Source of the DNA: Dermatophilus congolensis | GTDB lineage: Bacteria > Actinomycetota > Actinomycetes > Actinomycetales > Dermatophilaceae | Direction: 5' to 3' | Assembly (NCBI RefSeq): GCF_900187045.1 | Contig: NZ_LT906453.1 | Span: 1,178,001-1,242,000 of the forward strand | Length of the DNA: 64,000 bases | Part shown: positions 34,101 to 41,624 of the stretch, in pieces | How positions within the stretch are numbered: position 1 is the stretch's first letter | Layout: every line of letters begins with the position of its first letter | Translations under genes and position numbers: made by a program | Notes under the pieces: generated by a model | The model's database searches: none | Seen by the model: only the letters and a program-made list of their open reading frames with translations | What the model was told of the DNA's origin: nothing

Positions 34101-34818
34101 CGCCCAGATCTCCACCGAACCGCGACCTTACGTCCGTGAAGAACAAGAAGCGATCGTCAAAGACCGCGAAAAGAAGCTCGCCAAACTAGGCAAAGTCAAC
34201 CCGCTGGCCCTTGAAGAGTATGCGGCTTTGGAAGAACGGCATGCTTTCCTCAACGGACAGATCGAAGACCTGCGTGCCGGTAAGCGAGATCTCCTATCGA
34301 TCATCGCTGACGTTGATGATCGAGTGCAGCGTGCCTTTATGGAGGCTTATGAAGACACCGCGCGCGAATTTGCCGGTGTTTTCTCTCGACTATTCCCAGG
34401 GGGAGAAGGGCGACTAATCCTCACCGAACCGGACAGCCCGCTTACTACCGGTATCGAGGTGGAAGCTCGCCCGCCCGGAAAGAAAGTAAAACGACTGTCG
34501 CTGCTCAGCGGCGGTGAACGATCCCTAACTGCGATGGCGTTGCTTGTCTCTATCTTCAAAGCCCGGCCGAGTCCGTTCTACATCATGGATGAAGTTGAAG
34601 CTGCTTTGGATGATGTGAACTTGGGACGGTTGCTCATGCTCTTTGAAGAGCTACGCGAGTCCAGTCAGCTCATTGTCATCACGCATCAGAAACGCACTAT
34701 GGAAAAAGCTGACGCGTTGTACGGCGTGACGATGCGTGGAGATGGAGTAACCCGAGTGGTCTCGCAACGACTGCGGAACCAGCAGGAATCACCAGAGAAA
34801 GATCGTGCCAGTGCGTGA
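31144..34818 (+). CDS. smc: Chromosome segregation protein SMC
   Basis: Condensin ATPase that organises the chromosome. It has 1,224 residues. Walker A GPNGSGKSN lies at 31-39. A first long coiled coil spans about 165-505. The hinge is about 510-670, then the second coiled coil to about 1,000. A Pro/Thr-rich linker (TPTEAPENAS) lies in the C-terminal arm. Signature LLSGGERSLTAMALL is near 1,119 and Walker B FYIMDEVEAALDD near 1,145. GTG 31144 (VYVANLTLRGFKSF) matches the family start and follows GAGAGGA; codons back to 31042 look non-coding. Codon use is rich in GAA, CAA and GCA, unlike recG or rnc. Confidence 0.97.
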   Translation: MYVANLTLRGFKSFASATSFTLEPGITAVVGPNGSGKSNVVDALAWVMGEQGAKSLRGGKMEDVIFAGTSGRAPLGRAQVTMTIDNSDGALPIDYSEVTISRTMFRAGSSEYSINGTACRLLDIQELLSDSGIGKEMHVIVGQGRLDDVLRSTPEQRRGLIEEAAGVLKHRRRKEKALRKLETMEVNLSRVVDLAGEVRRRLGPLGRQAETARKAALWQAEVRDARLRLYAEDLVQKQATLTQEQADHTALQARAIEVQAQLAHAKEAVAAATARAGEVAREAETLNEQTHQLQVLRDRFATYGRLATERLNSLQQMERATHNHTGKDPEALRADAQKAREFEQTLTEEVEQARNDLETIRTERSSAEQAHAEERDRIAAVTKALADRREGLAKLAGQVAAKQSRVETLESQWAASQAQIETATKKADEAEQEHHALHKQLSAEENESDIERQLARVREEHAAALQALSEAEQHHRQAISERDRAHARCEAFEMGLRSMSDSQALLAHDAPPSWGTLASMITVNNGWETAIAAALGAAGEAVTYPTIEQAIEGLTHLRAVGDAGAAIVVADGELLPSATPESNCPGQRAIDLLTAKPDVHSVVAALLAKTVCVETVTEAVEYLRSHAPSTPHLRVVTRAGDIFEPGLVQAAGEPGSSRIEIAAARDEAHRHQEEASIRVEQAATVVADASHLAETLTDRLKQLTEELRKTDAEKAAKTAKLAALQATLRAATTQVQQLTTAAEKAASALAADQAALEEIRARHEAALAAPEAEEPSTKQLARLEAAASTARAAETSCLLNLRTAEERLRASQGRADRLEAAARAEENARTEAARRRTILQGKIQATALLREAAEHSVARITTSLEIGTSRRDGIATERQQVEEHLAAARGRTDQLAEELRTLTDTAHRDEMARAELRMRIENLLTKVTEEFGIGEDILLDEYGPDKLVPPLEVASATPTEAPENASTAAEDPGHTPAPRKTRRRKSAQISTEPRPYVREEQEAIVKDREKKLAKLGKVNPLALEEYAALEERHAFLNGQIEDLRAGKRDLLSIIADVDDRVQRAFMEAYEDTAREFAGVFSRLFPGGEGRLILTEPDSPLTTGIEVEARPPGKKVKRLSLLSGGERSLTAMALLVSIFKARPSPFYIMDEVEAALDDVNLGRLLMLFEELRESSQLIVITHQKRTMEKADALYGVTMRGDGVTRVVSQRLRNQQESPEKDRASA

Positions 34819-35204
34819 GTAGCTCGCCGTCGAGGCGCGCTGCGATAAGAAACGTGCCGACAAGTGAGACAACTACAAAGAAAAATCTGCCGGCCGCTCG
34901 CCGGGGAAACTTCGCTCACAGCAGCGTGGAATCAAGGTGCTGGATACGTAGGTGTTGGGCGTACTCATTGCTTAAATAACACGAGCAATGAGCACGCAGT
35001 AGGCCTGTGAGCTAACCTTTTTCCGCTTTAAACCGGCAGAGTTAGTTGATGCCTAGCGACTATCTGAGTACCGGAAAAGCCTGCGAACGCCACAGCTGTA
35101 GTGGAGGTCCGGTGTCCCAATTTTTGCCAAAGATGTGCCCGATCGTAACCGAATGTCGACACACTACATATCGCGAATTCGCCTCAGCCGTCGATGATGT
35201 AGTC
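34819..35204 (+). other. Intergenic region after smc
   Basis: About 385 bp with no convincing gene. A 9-bp inverted repeat (34964-34972 / 34984-34992) is the only clear structure, a possible weak smc terminator. The frame of the downstream gene stays open back to 35046, but that stretch is low in coding character. Confidence 0.4.
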
Positions 35205-35720
35205 ATGGTGGCGCTCGTAATCTGGCTTCTGGCGGTGGCAGCAATAGGCACTTCAATCATGGTGATTGCCCTTCGATGGGCATCTAATAGCGGCAGGACA
35301 CCCTCCAAGGTGCACGTTCGCACTCAGGCACACAATGCCGCACGACGTATAACTGCACCGGTGCGCACCGCTGATGAGCGAGAAGGTGACAGTGGTCGTG
35401 GGCGACGGATATTCGCCGCGAGTAAGGCGCGTAAGCCAGCTGTCTGTGCAGCCCAGCTTGCGTGCGTTGAAAAAACTGAAATCGCCGTGAAGTCCTCTGT
35501 CGAGGCCAGCGCCAATAGTGAAGTGAACACCGAAAGCTGCGCGAGCAGCGTGACTAAACCCGGCGAGCAGGGTGCGGCACCGCTACCCAATAGCTCCGAA
35601 CTCGGAAACGTCATTGACGCCCGCCAGCGGTGGAACGGCAATATCCGTGCCGTCGGCACTAATGCTCAGACAGCAACAGAGCACGAAGAAACTCCGACCG
35701 GACTGCGCCGCGCCGAGTAA
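35205..35720 (+). CDS. Uncharacterised protein with one membrane helix
   Basis: 171 residues from ATG 35205 (MVALVIWLLAVAAIGTS). One N-terminal transmembrane helix (about 2-24) is followed by a basic, then Ser/Glu-rich low-complexity tail with no recognisable domain. The start is chosen so that the hydrophobic helix is N-terminal; no good Shine-Dalgarno is seen. It sits between smc and ftsY, 14 bp before ftsY, on the same strand, and might be co-transcribed with ftsY. It may be a poorly conserved membrane anchor or an ORF of chance length. Confidence 0.5.
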   Translation: MVALVIWLLAVAAIGTSIMVIALRWASNSGRTPSKVHVRTQAHNAARRITAPVRTADEREGDSGRGRRIFAASKARKPAVCAAQLACVEKTEIAVKSSVEASANSEVNTESCASSVTKPGEQGAAPLPNSSELGNVIDARQRWNGNIRAVGTNAQTATEHEETPTGLRRAE

Positions 35721-35734
35721 AGGCCCACCAGGCG

Positions 35735-36904
35735 ATGCTCGCCTGGTTGACTGGTCCTGTGGATCAGATACTCAACGATTTCGGAGGAATTCTCCTCGCC
35801 GTCATCGGGGTGATCGTCATTGGCGTGGGGACGTTAGTCACGCTCCTCGGGCCAGGACGGCGCCGCCAAACCGAGCTCCCCTCAGCCAGCACTGCACCGG
35901 AGCCACCACAGCAACAAGATTCAGAACCTGTCGAACTTGAACAACCCGCGAATGCGCGGGGACGAATACAGCAGTTACGTGTTCGCTTATCTCGGTCTAA
36001 CTCGGCCCTTGGTCGTGGCCTCCTTACCCTCATCGCTGGGGGGCGCCTCGACGAGGAAACATGGCAAGACATGGAAGACATCCTCATTGCTGCTGACCTT
36101 GGCCCCGAGGCTGCCTCCAGCATTGTGACTGCGCTACGGGAACGCGTCGCTGCTGAGGGCGCACAAGATGAGGCAACTATCCGTGCTTGGCTTCATGAAG
36201 AACTCTTGCGCGTGGTTGATCCCACCATGGATCGACGTATTTCTAGTAGGCAAGTCGATGGTCGCCCGGCGGTCATTCTTGTCGTAGGTGTGAACGGGAC
36301 AGGTAAAACCACCACCGTCGGCAAGCTTGCTCGTGTCATGGTGGCGGAGAACCGCAAAGTCACTCTCGGTGCCGCAGATACTTTCCGCGCTGCTGCTGCC
36401 GACCAACTCACAACATGGGGTCAGCGGGTTGGGGTACCCACTGTTCGAAGTGACAAAGAAGGAGCCGATCCGGCTGCCGTTGCCTTCGAGGCGGTGAAAG
36501 CTGGTGCCGAGGCTGGTAGCGACGTCGTCATCGTGGATACAGCGGGGCGCCTGCATAACAAAACCAATCTCATGGATGAGCTAGGTAAAATTAAACGTGT
36601 CATCGAAAAGCAGAGTCCTCTCGATGAAGTACTGCTCGTACTCGATGCCACCACTGGTCAAAATGGGCTTGCTCAGGCTGAGGTCTTTGCCGAAGCGGTG
36701 AATATTACTGGAATCGTTCTCACTAAACTTGACGGGACAGCTAAAGGCGGCATCGTCGTAGCCGTTCAGCGCAAACTCAAAGTTCCTGTCAAGCTTGTCG
36801 GAATTGGTGAAGGCGCCGATGATCTTGCGCCCTTTGATCCGACTTCCTTCGTCGATTCCATCCTCGGCCCAGACCCCGCCCGTAAGGCTAACTCCCCTTC
36901 CTAG
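35735..36904 (+). CDS. ftsY: Signal recognition particle receptor FtsY
   Basis: Docks SRP-ribosome complexes at the membrane through paired GTPase activation with Ffh. It has 389 residues. An N-terminal transmembrane helix (about 18-38) comes first, as in actinobacterial FtsY, then a short acidic/Gln linker. The four-helix N domain (about 80-165) and G domain follow: GVNGTGKTTTVGKLA near 185, DTFRAAAADQL, VIVDTAGRLHNK, LTKLDGTAKGG and GIGEGADDLAPFDP. A strong intrinsic terminator follows. Confidence 0.96.
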   Translation: MLAWLTGPVDQILNDFGGILLAVIGVIVIGVGTLVTLLGPGRRRQTELPSASTAPEPPQQQDSEPVELEQPANARGRIQQLRVRLSRSNSALGRGLLTLIAGGRLDEETWQDMEDILIAADLGPEAASSIVTALRERVAAEGAQDEATIRAWLHEELLRVVDPTMDRRISSRQVDGRPAVILVVGVNGTGKTTTVGKLARVMVAENRKVTLGAADTFRAAAADQLTTWGQRVGVPTVRSDKEGADPAAVAFEAVKAGAEAGSDVVIVDTAGRLHNKTNLMDELGKIKRVIEKQSPLDEVLLVLDATTGQNGLAQAEVFAEAVNITGIVLTKLDGTAKGGIVVAVQRKLKVPVKLVGIGEGADDLAPFDPTSFVDSILGPDPARKANSPS

Positions 36905-37246
36905 CAACGCAACTCAATAATGCGGGGAATGCACCGGAGAAGCACAGCGGAATCACAGGATGAGCCTCTAACGTGGAACACGTGAGGGGATAAAAAGGGT
37001 GACAGCCCCGGCCGATCGGGCAATCGGCCGGGGCTTCTTTTTTGCCATTTAACGATGCGGAATATCTCTTACAGATGTCACTGAAAACACTTTTCCTCGA
37101 CGCATACCGAGTCCTTGAGTCCCCAAAAACACAAACACAACAGTCTTAAAACCCCGGGTCAGCACAATAAACGCCACCTCTACTGAATCTCACCTGTGCC
37201 AGAAAAGCAGTCCCACACCGAACAATCAGTCAGTGATGATGGATGA
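36905..37246. other. Intergenic region after ftsY
   Basis: About 340 bp holding the terminator above. The roughly 200 bp after it are AT-richer, contain no gene, and presumably carry the promoter of the next membrane-protein gene. Confidence 0.45.
37004..37042 (+). terminator. Intrinsic terminator after ftsY
   Basis: AGCCCCGGCCGAT (37004-37016) and ATCGGCCGGGGCT (37023-37035) form a perfect 13-bp stem with a 6-nt loop, followed by TCTTTTTT. Confidence 0.93.
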
Positions 37247-38020
37247 ATGAGCCAGCACGGAGTCGGCCAGCGGATGGATCAACGCGTCACCGAAAAACCG
37301 TCGATGACACCAGACCCACCCCCGCAGAGGATCTTCCTCGCTGCTGGACTGCTCATCGCCGCTGGACTTCTCATGGCTGCCGCGGCCAGCAAAAGATGGT
37401 CTGCCTGCATAGGCACTGACCTCACCGAAAAAATCTGCGGAGATCGCACAGGATCGGACTTTGACTTCTTTATCGTCTATCCCGTAACCGTGCATATTGC
37501 TCCCGCGGCGTGGCTGTGCGGCATTGCCCTTGTTGCAGCCGCCGCCGCAATGGCTGCACTTCTCTACCGCAACTGCACTGTCAGCCGAGCCTGCGCCGCT
37601 ATAACCGCAGTTATCCTGCTCTTAGGGGCTCTTATTACTTTCTGGGCAGCTCATACTGCCGTTCCGCAGCACATCGTTGCTTCCAACTTCTGGATAGACA
37701 ACTACCGATGGTGGGTATTTACCGTCGTCCTTCCGGTGACTGTATTCATCGCCCTATCTACCCGATTTTTCGCCCCCCTCGACTATGGGACCCGCCCAGT
37801 GCGACGTCCGCCATCAGCGGCAGCACTTGCCATGTGGGGAAGCCTTTTCTTCACAAACCCTGTCCTGTGCATCGCGGTGGCGGGATTCTTTCTCAGCGAT
37901 GTTCATGGTGGGGTCACACCGTGGGCAGAGATGGTCTCGGCCCTAGCCTGCTTCGTATCGGGAGCATTCGCGATCCTTGATGCCAAGCGTCATCAATACC
38001 GCCAAGTCGCCACATCTTGA
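37247..38020 (+). CDS. Uncharacterised polytopic membrane protein
   Basis: 257 residues. Hydrophobic segments lie at about 28-48, 83-106, 114-136, 155-175, 190-213 and 225-245, so about six helices. An outside loop with two cysteines (SACIGTDLTEKICGD, about 53-65) follows the first helix and could be disulfide-bonded. No family was recognised. ATG 37247 has GATGGATGA-like sequence close upstream; an inner ATG (MTPDPPP) is possible. It ends 47 bp before ffh, after an independent terminator, so it is a separate unit or shares transcription with ffh. Confidence 0.7.
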   Translation: MSQHGVGQRMDQRVTEKPSMTPDPPPQRIFLAAGLLIAAGLLMAAAASKRWSACIGTDLTEKICGDRTGSDFDFFIVYPVTVHIAPAAWLCGIALVAAAAAMAALLYRNCTVSRACAAITAVILLLGALITFWAAHTAVPQHIVASNFWIDNYRWWVFTVVLPVTVFIALSTRFFAPLDYGTRPVRRPPSAAALAMWGSLFFTNPVLCIAVAGFFLSDVHGGVTPWAEMVSALACFVSGAFAILDAKRHQYRQVATS

Positions 38021-38067
38021 CCGCACCCATGTGGGTGCCGCCCCCGCCGGTCGAGTAGCCTGGGGCG

Positions 38068-39750
38068 GTGTTCAACTCTCTCTCGGATCGACTGACCGCA
38101 ACGTTCACGAATCTGCGCGGGCGCGGCCGTGTGTCCGAGAAGGACGTCAACTCGACGATCCGCGACATCCGTATCGCCCTTCTCGACGCCGACGTAGCAC
38201 TTCCCGTGGTGCGTGCCTTCACCAGCAACGTCCGTGAGCGCGCGCTCGCGGCCGAGGTTAATCAAGCCCTTAACCCGGGCCAGCAGGTTGTGCAGATCGT
38301 CCATGATGAGCTGATTGAAATTCTCGGGGCTCAGGCCCGAGGGCTTCAGCTCGCTAAAAACCCACCAACGGTCATCATGCTGGCTGGTTTGCAGGGTGCA
38401 GGTAAAACTACTTTGGCGGGCAAGCTGGCGCACTGGCTTAAAGAGCAGGGGCATACGCCGATGCTTGTTGCTGCTGACTTGCAGCGCCCGAATGCGGTGA
38501 CGCAGCTGGAAATTGTGGGTGAGCGAGCGGGTGTGCCTGTTTTCGCTCCGGAGCGCGGGAACGTTGCTGGCTATGACGCTGCGGTGGAGTACGGCTCTGG
38601 TACGCGAGGGTATGGCGACCCTGTGGAGGTTGCGCGCCGTGGCGTTGAGGAAGCTAAGCATCAGCAGCGCGACGTAGTCATTGTTGACACTGCAGGACGT
38701 CTCGCTATTGATACTGAGTTGATGGCTCAGGCTCGTGATATTCGCGATGCTATCCAGCCAGATGAGACGTTGTTCGTCGTTGACGCCATGATTGGCCAGG
38801 CAGCTGTGGAGACTGCCCAAGCTTTCCTTTCTGGGGTGGACTACACCGGTGTTGTGCTCACCAAAATGGACGGTGACGCGCGTGGTGGTGCAGCGCTGTC
38901 GATTCGTTTCCTAACAGGTCGTCCCATCATGTTTGCCTCGACAGGCGAAAACATGACGGACTTTGAGGTTTTTCATCCGGACCGTATGGCCAGCCGGATC
39001 CTCGATATGGGAGATGTGCTTACTCTCATTGAGCAGGCGCAGAAGGCGTTTAATGAACGTCAGCAATCCAGCATGGCTCGTAAATTCATCGAAGCTGAGG
39101 ACTTCACCTTCGATGATTTCTTGGAGCAGATGGCGGGTATCCGCAAGATGGGCTCGCTTAAGAGCTTGCTCAAAATGATGCCCGGTATGAATCAGATGCG
39201 TGATCAGCTAGATGCGCTGGATGAGCGAGAGTTCGATCGTGTTGAGGCGATGGTTCGCTCTATGACTCCCTATGAGCGCAGCCACCCGAAGGCTATTAAC
39301 GGTTCACGGCGTGCACGTATTGCTCGAGGTTCGGGTGTGCATGTATCGGAAGTGAATGGGCTCCTGGAGCGTTTCGGTCAGGCACAAAAGATGATGCGCC
39401 AGCTGCGCAATGGTGGCGGCATGCCTGGTATGCCCGGGATGCCTGGTATGCCGGGGGTCGTAGGTGGCGGTAAAGGTAAGAAGAAGGGCAAGGCTGTCAA
39501 AGGCAAGTCTGGTAACCCTGCTAAACGTGCTCAGCAAGAGGCTGAGCTCAAAGCTAAGCGTGAAGCTGCCCGTCAGGCTGCTATCGATGCGGCTTTTGGT
39601 TGCGGTGCGGACGCTGAGGCGACAACGGGAGTTCCTGGTGGGGCCTTCGGGGCTTTGGGAGGCGCTAAAAAGCAGCCAAGTGCCGAAGAGTTGATGAAGA
39701 ACTTTGACCCAAACAAACTTCCGAAGAACTTCGGTGACTTTTTGAAGTGA
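38068..39750 (+). CDS. ffh: Signal recognition particle protein Ffh
   Basis: GTPase and signal-sequence-binding subunit of SRP. It has 560 residues, with an extended C-terminus. The N domain spans about 1-90. G-domain motifs are GLQGAGKTTLAGKLA near 107, DLQRPNAVTQL, VIVDTAGRLAIDTEL and LTKMDGDARGGAAL. The methionine-rich M domain (about 330-440) has KSLLKMMPGMNQMRDQL and SRRARIARGSGVHVSEVN (RNA binding). A GMPG repeat (about 452-463), a Lys-rich stretch and an Ala-rich tail follow. Start GTG 38068 gives the standard MFNSLSDRL. Confidence 0.97.
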   Translation: MFNSLSDRLTATFTNLRGRGRVSEKDVNSTIRDIRIALLDADVALPVVRAFTSNVRERALAAEVNQALNPGQQVVQIVHDELIEILGAQARGLQLAKNPPTVIMLAGLQGAGKTTLAGKLAHWLKEQGHTPMLVAADLQRPNAVTQLEIVGERAGVPVFAPERGNVAGYDAAVEYGSGTRGYGDPVEVARRGVEEAKHQQRDVVIVDTAGRLAIDTELMAQARDIRDAIQPDETLFVVDAMIGQAAVETAQAFLSGVDYTGVVLTKMDGDARGGAALSIRFLTGRPIMFASTGENMTDFEVFHPDRMASRILDMGDVLTLIEQAQKAFNERQQSSMARKFIEAEDFTFDDFLEQMAGIRKMGSLKSLLKMMPGMNQMRDQLDALDEREFDRVEAMVRSMTPYERSHPKAINGSRRARIARGSGVHVSEVNGLLERFGQAQKMMRQLRNGGGMPGMPGMPGMPGVVGGGKGKKKGKAVKGKSGNPAKRAQQEAELKAKREAARQAAIDAAFGCGADAEATTGVPGGAFGALGGAKKQPSAEELMKNFDPNKLPKNFGDFLK

Positions 39751-39755
39751 TCGGG

Positions 39756-39813
39756 TGACAACTTTCGCGCAGGCGCTGCTTTTCCCAGAAGAGCGGCGTC
39801 TGTGGCGTTGTCA
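39756..39813. terminator. Bidirectional terminator ffh / NAD(P)-binding protein
   Basis: TGACAAC (39756-39762) and GTTGTCA (39807-39813) begin an imperfect stem that continues inward with G-U pairs (CGCAGGCGCTGCT against AGCGGCGTCTGTG). The right arm includes the stop codon of the minus-strand gene. Confidence 0.6.
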
Positions 39814-40755
39814 GTGTTTTTTCTGGTCGGACATGGCTGCGCGAATGGCGTCGTCATAGCTGGTGACTCCGCCGGGTGGTGTGCCGAGGTAGTCACGTAT
39901 GTCATTTTCTTTAGCGATGACGTCGTGGACGAGGCTTCCCATAAGGGGGCGAGCTATTCCTGCGTCGATGGGGGTGACAAGGCCTACCCACCAGCTTGCG
40001 ATGTCAGGTGTGAGCAGGGGGATGGGGAGCATGATGCGTGGAGTCAGTCCTGCTACGGCTGCGTACCGCTTCATCATGTTTTCGTATGTGAGGATCTCGT
40101 CGCAGGCAATGTCGAAGGTGCGGTTTACATCGGAGGGAAGCGTGGCAGCACCGGCGAGGTAGTGCAGTGCATCTTTGATGGCGATGGGTTGGACTTGGTT
40201 GCGTAGCCAGTTGGGCACGAGCATGAGCGGGAGTCGTTCAGTGAGGTGTTTAAGCATCTGGTAGGAGACTGATCCTGCTCCGAGGACAACAGCGGCTTGC
40301 AGACAGGCTGCAGGGATGGGGGAGTCTAGGAAGATCTGGCCGACTTCAGCGCGGGAGGCCATGTGTTCGCTGAGGCGTTCATGGTCGGGGTGGATTCCGC
40401 CGAGGTAGACGATTCGTTTCAGGTGGGCACGTTCTGCAGCGTCGGCGAATGTAGTTGCCATTTTGACTTCTTGGGAACGGAAGTCTTTGGAGGAGTTCAT
40501 GGAGTGCAACAGGTAGTAGGCGACGTCTGTGTCGGTCAGAGCGCGGTCGAGATCGTGGGGGTTTGCTGCGTCGCCTTCAATGATGGTGATGTCGTTTTTC
40601 CAGGGGCGATCATCTAGGGATGAGGCATTGCGGGTGAGCACGTGAACGTGGTGTTTGTGAGCTAAGAGTTTTGGTACGAGTTCACCGCCGATGTAGCCGG
40701 ATGCGCCGGTGACAAGTACGTGGAGTGGTTGGGTCGTGTTGGTCATGTGGTTCAC
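39811..40755 (-). CDS. NAD(P)-binding oxidoreductase (atypical SDR, NmrA-like), short form
   Basis: 314 residues with a Rossmann fold: VLVTGASGYIGGELVPKLL (nucleotide loop), VAYYLLHSMNSSKDF and RIVYLGGI. The later part (VQPIAIKDALHYLAGAA, SWWVGLVTPIDAGIARPLM) matches a family whose longer members carry a C-terminal DUF2867 domain. That domain is absent here, and the protein ends shortly after DYLGTPPGG. GTG 40755 overlaps the stop of the upstream CPBP gene (GTGA), implying coupling; ATG 40746 is an alternative. Confidence 0.85.
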   Translation of the reverse strand: MNHMTNTTQPLHVLVTGASGYIGGELVPKLLAHKHHVHVLTRNASSLDDRPWKNDITIIEGDAANPHDLDRALTDTDVAYYLLHSMNSSKDFRSQEVKMATTFADAAERAHLKRIVYLGGIHPDHERLSEHMASRAEVGQIFLDSPIPAACLQAAVVLGAGSVSYQMLKHLTERLPLMLVPNWLRNQVQPIAIKDALHYLAGAATLPSDVNRTFDIACDEILTYENMMKRYAAVAGLTPRIMLPIPLLTPDIASWWVGLVTPIDAGIARPLMGSLVHDVIAKENDIRDYLGTPPGGVTSYDDAIRAAMSDQKKH

Positions 40756-41459
40756 CTCAGGGTCTGCAGTAGTGGGGGGAGGAGGAAGAGCATGGATCCG
40801 GACCAGCAGCAGTGCACGATGATTGGGCCCAGGACTCCTCCGGTGACGCGGCGTTGAAGTCCGGTGATGGTGCCTAGTAGTAGTGCGGCAAGGATGAGTA
40901 GAGGGATGCCGGAGGTTGCGGTGACGAGTATGTAGATGATGGTGCTGATGGCGACGGCGTGGCTTCGGGGTAGGGCGTCGTAGAGGGCGCCTCGGAAGTA
41001 GAGTTCTTCGCCGATGCCGTTGATGAGGGTGAGGAAGGCAACGATGAGCAGATTGTTGCCGCTGGCGTGGTTGAGCAGGTTGTCGACGGGGTCTCGAAGG
41101 GCGGGGATGTGTGCGATGGCTAGCGCACCAGTGAGGAAGAGCGCGATGAGTATGGCGGCTAGGGCGAGGGATTGGGTGATGGGGCTGCCAATGGTTTTTT
41201 TGCGTGTCCAGGCGTGTCCGGCGTAGATGGGGCCGGAGATGGCTGCGCCAGCGATCCAGGTGAGGGCTAGTGCGAGGGTTGCCCAGTGGAAGCTTGGATC
41301 ACCGGGTGGGATACGTAGGCTGATGGCCAGAATGCTGGTGCCTAGTGCCAGGGTGAGGGCCGCGGTGAGGCGTCTGCGGGTGTATGTGGTGGGGGTGGGG
41401 TGGGTGTCAGGTACTGGGTTAAGGAGTGCAGCGTCGATGAATCGGCGCAATTCGCCCAT
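40752..41459 (-). CDS. CPBP-family intramembrane metalloprotease
   Basis: 235 residues with about seven hydrophobic segments. The Abi/CAAX-protease motif is present: GEELYFRGALYDAL (Glu-Glu and Arg near residue 150), with a later His in GPIIVHCCWSGSM. Family members include prenyl-protein proteases and bacteriocin self-immunity proteins; no bacteriocin gene is visible, so the role is open. It is translationally coupled to the following NAD(P)-binding gene. The start ATG 41459 is plausible but not strongly supported. Confidence 0.85.
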   Translation of the reverse strand: MGELRRFIDAALLNPVPDTHPTPTTYTRRRLTAALTLALGTSILAISLRIPPGDPSFHWATLALALTWIAGAAISGPIYAGHAWTRKKTIGSPITQSLALAAILIALFLTGALAIAHIPALRDPVDNLLNHASGNNLLIVAFLTLINGIGEELYFRGALYDALPRSHAVAISTIIYILVTATSGIPLLILAALLLGTITGLQRRVTGGVLGPIIVHCCWSGSMLFLLPPLLQTLR

Positions 41460-41624
41460 GGGGTTCTCTCTTGCGGTGGGGGTCCTGGTGTGTTTTCGAG
41501 CGTAGACCTCGCGGGGGGAAGGACTGCGTGTTTCCGTCGGGGTGTCTGTACGCGGGGCCTGTCTAGGTGGGGTAGAGCGTTTTAGGGTGAACTGACGGTA
41601 TTTTTCAGAAAGTGGGGTTCGGGG

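Noticed and set aside
39419-39456. Short tandem repeat in ffh (GMPG units)
   Set aside because: Low-complexity Met/Gly/Pro stretch after the Ffh M domain, in frame and common in this protein; not a mobile or regulatory repeat.
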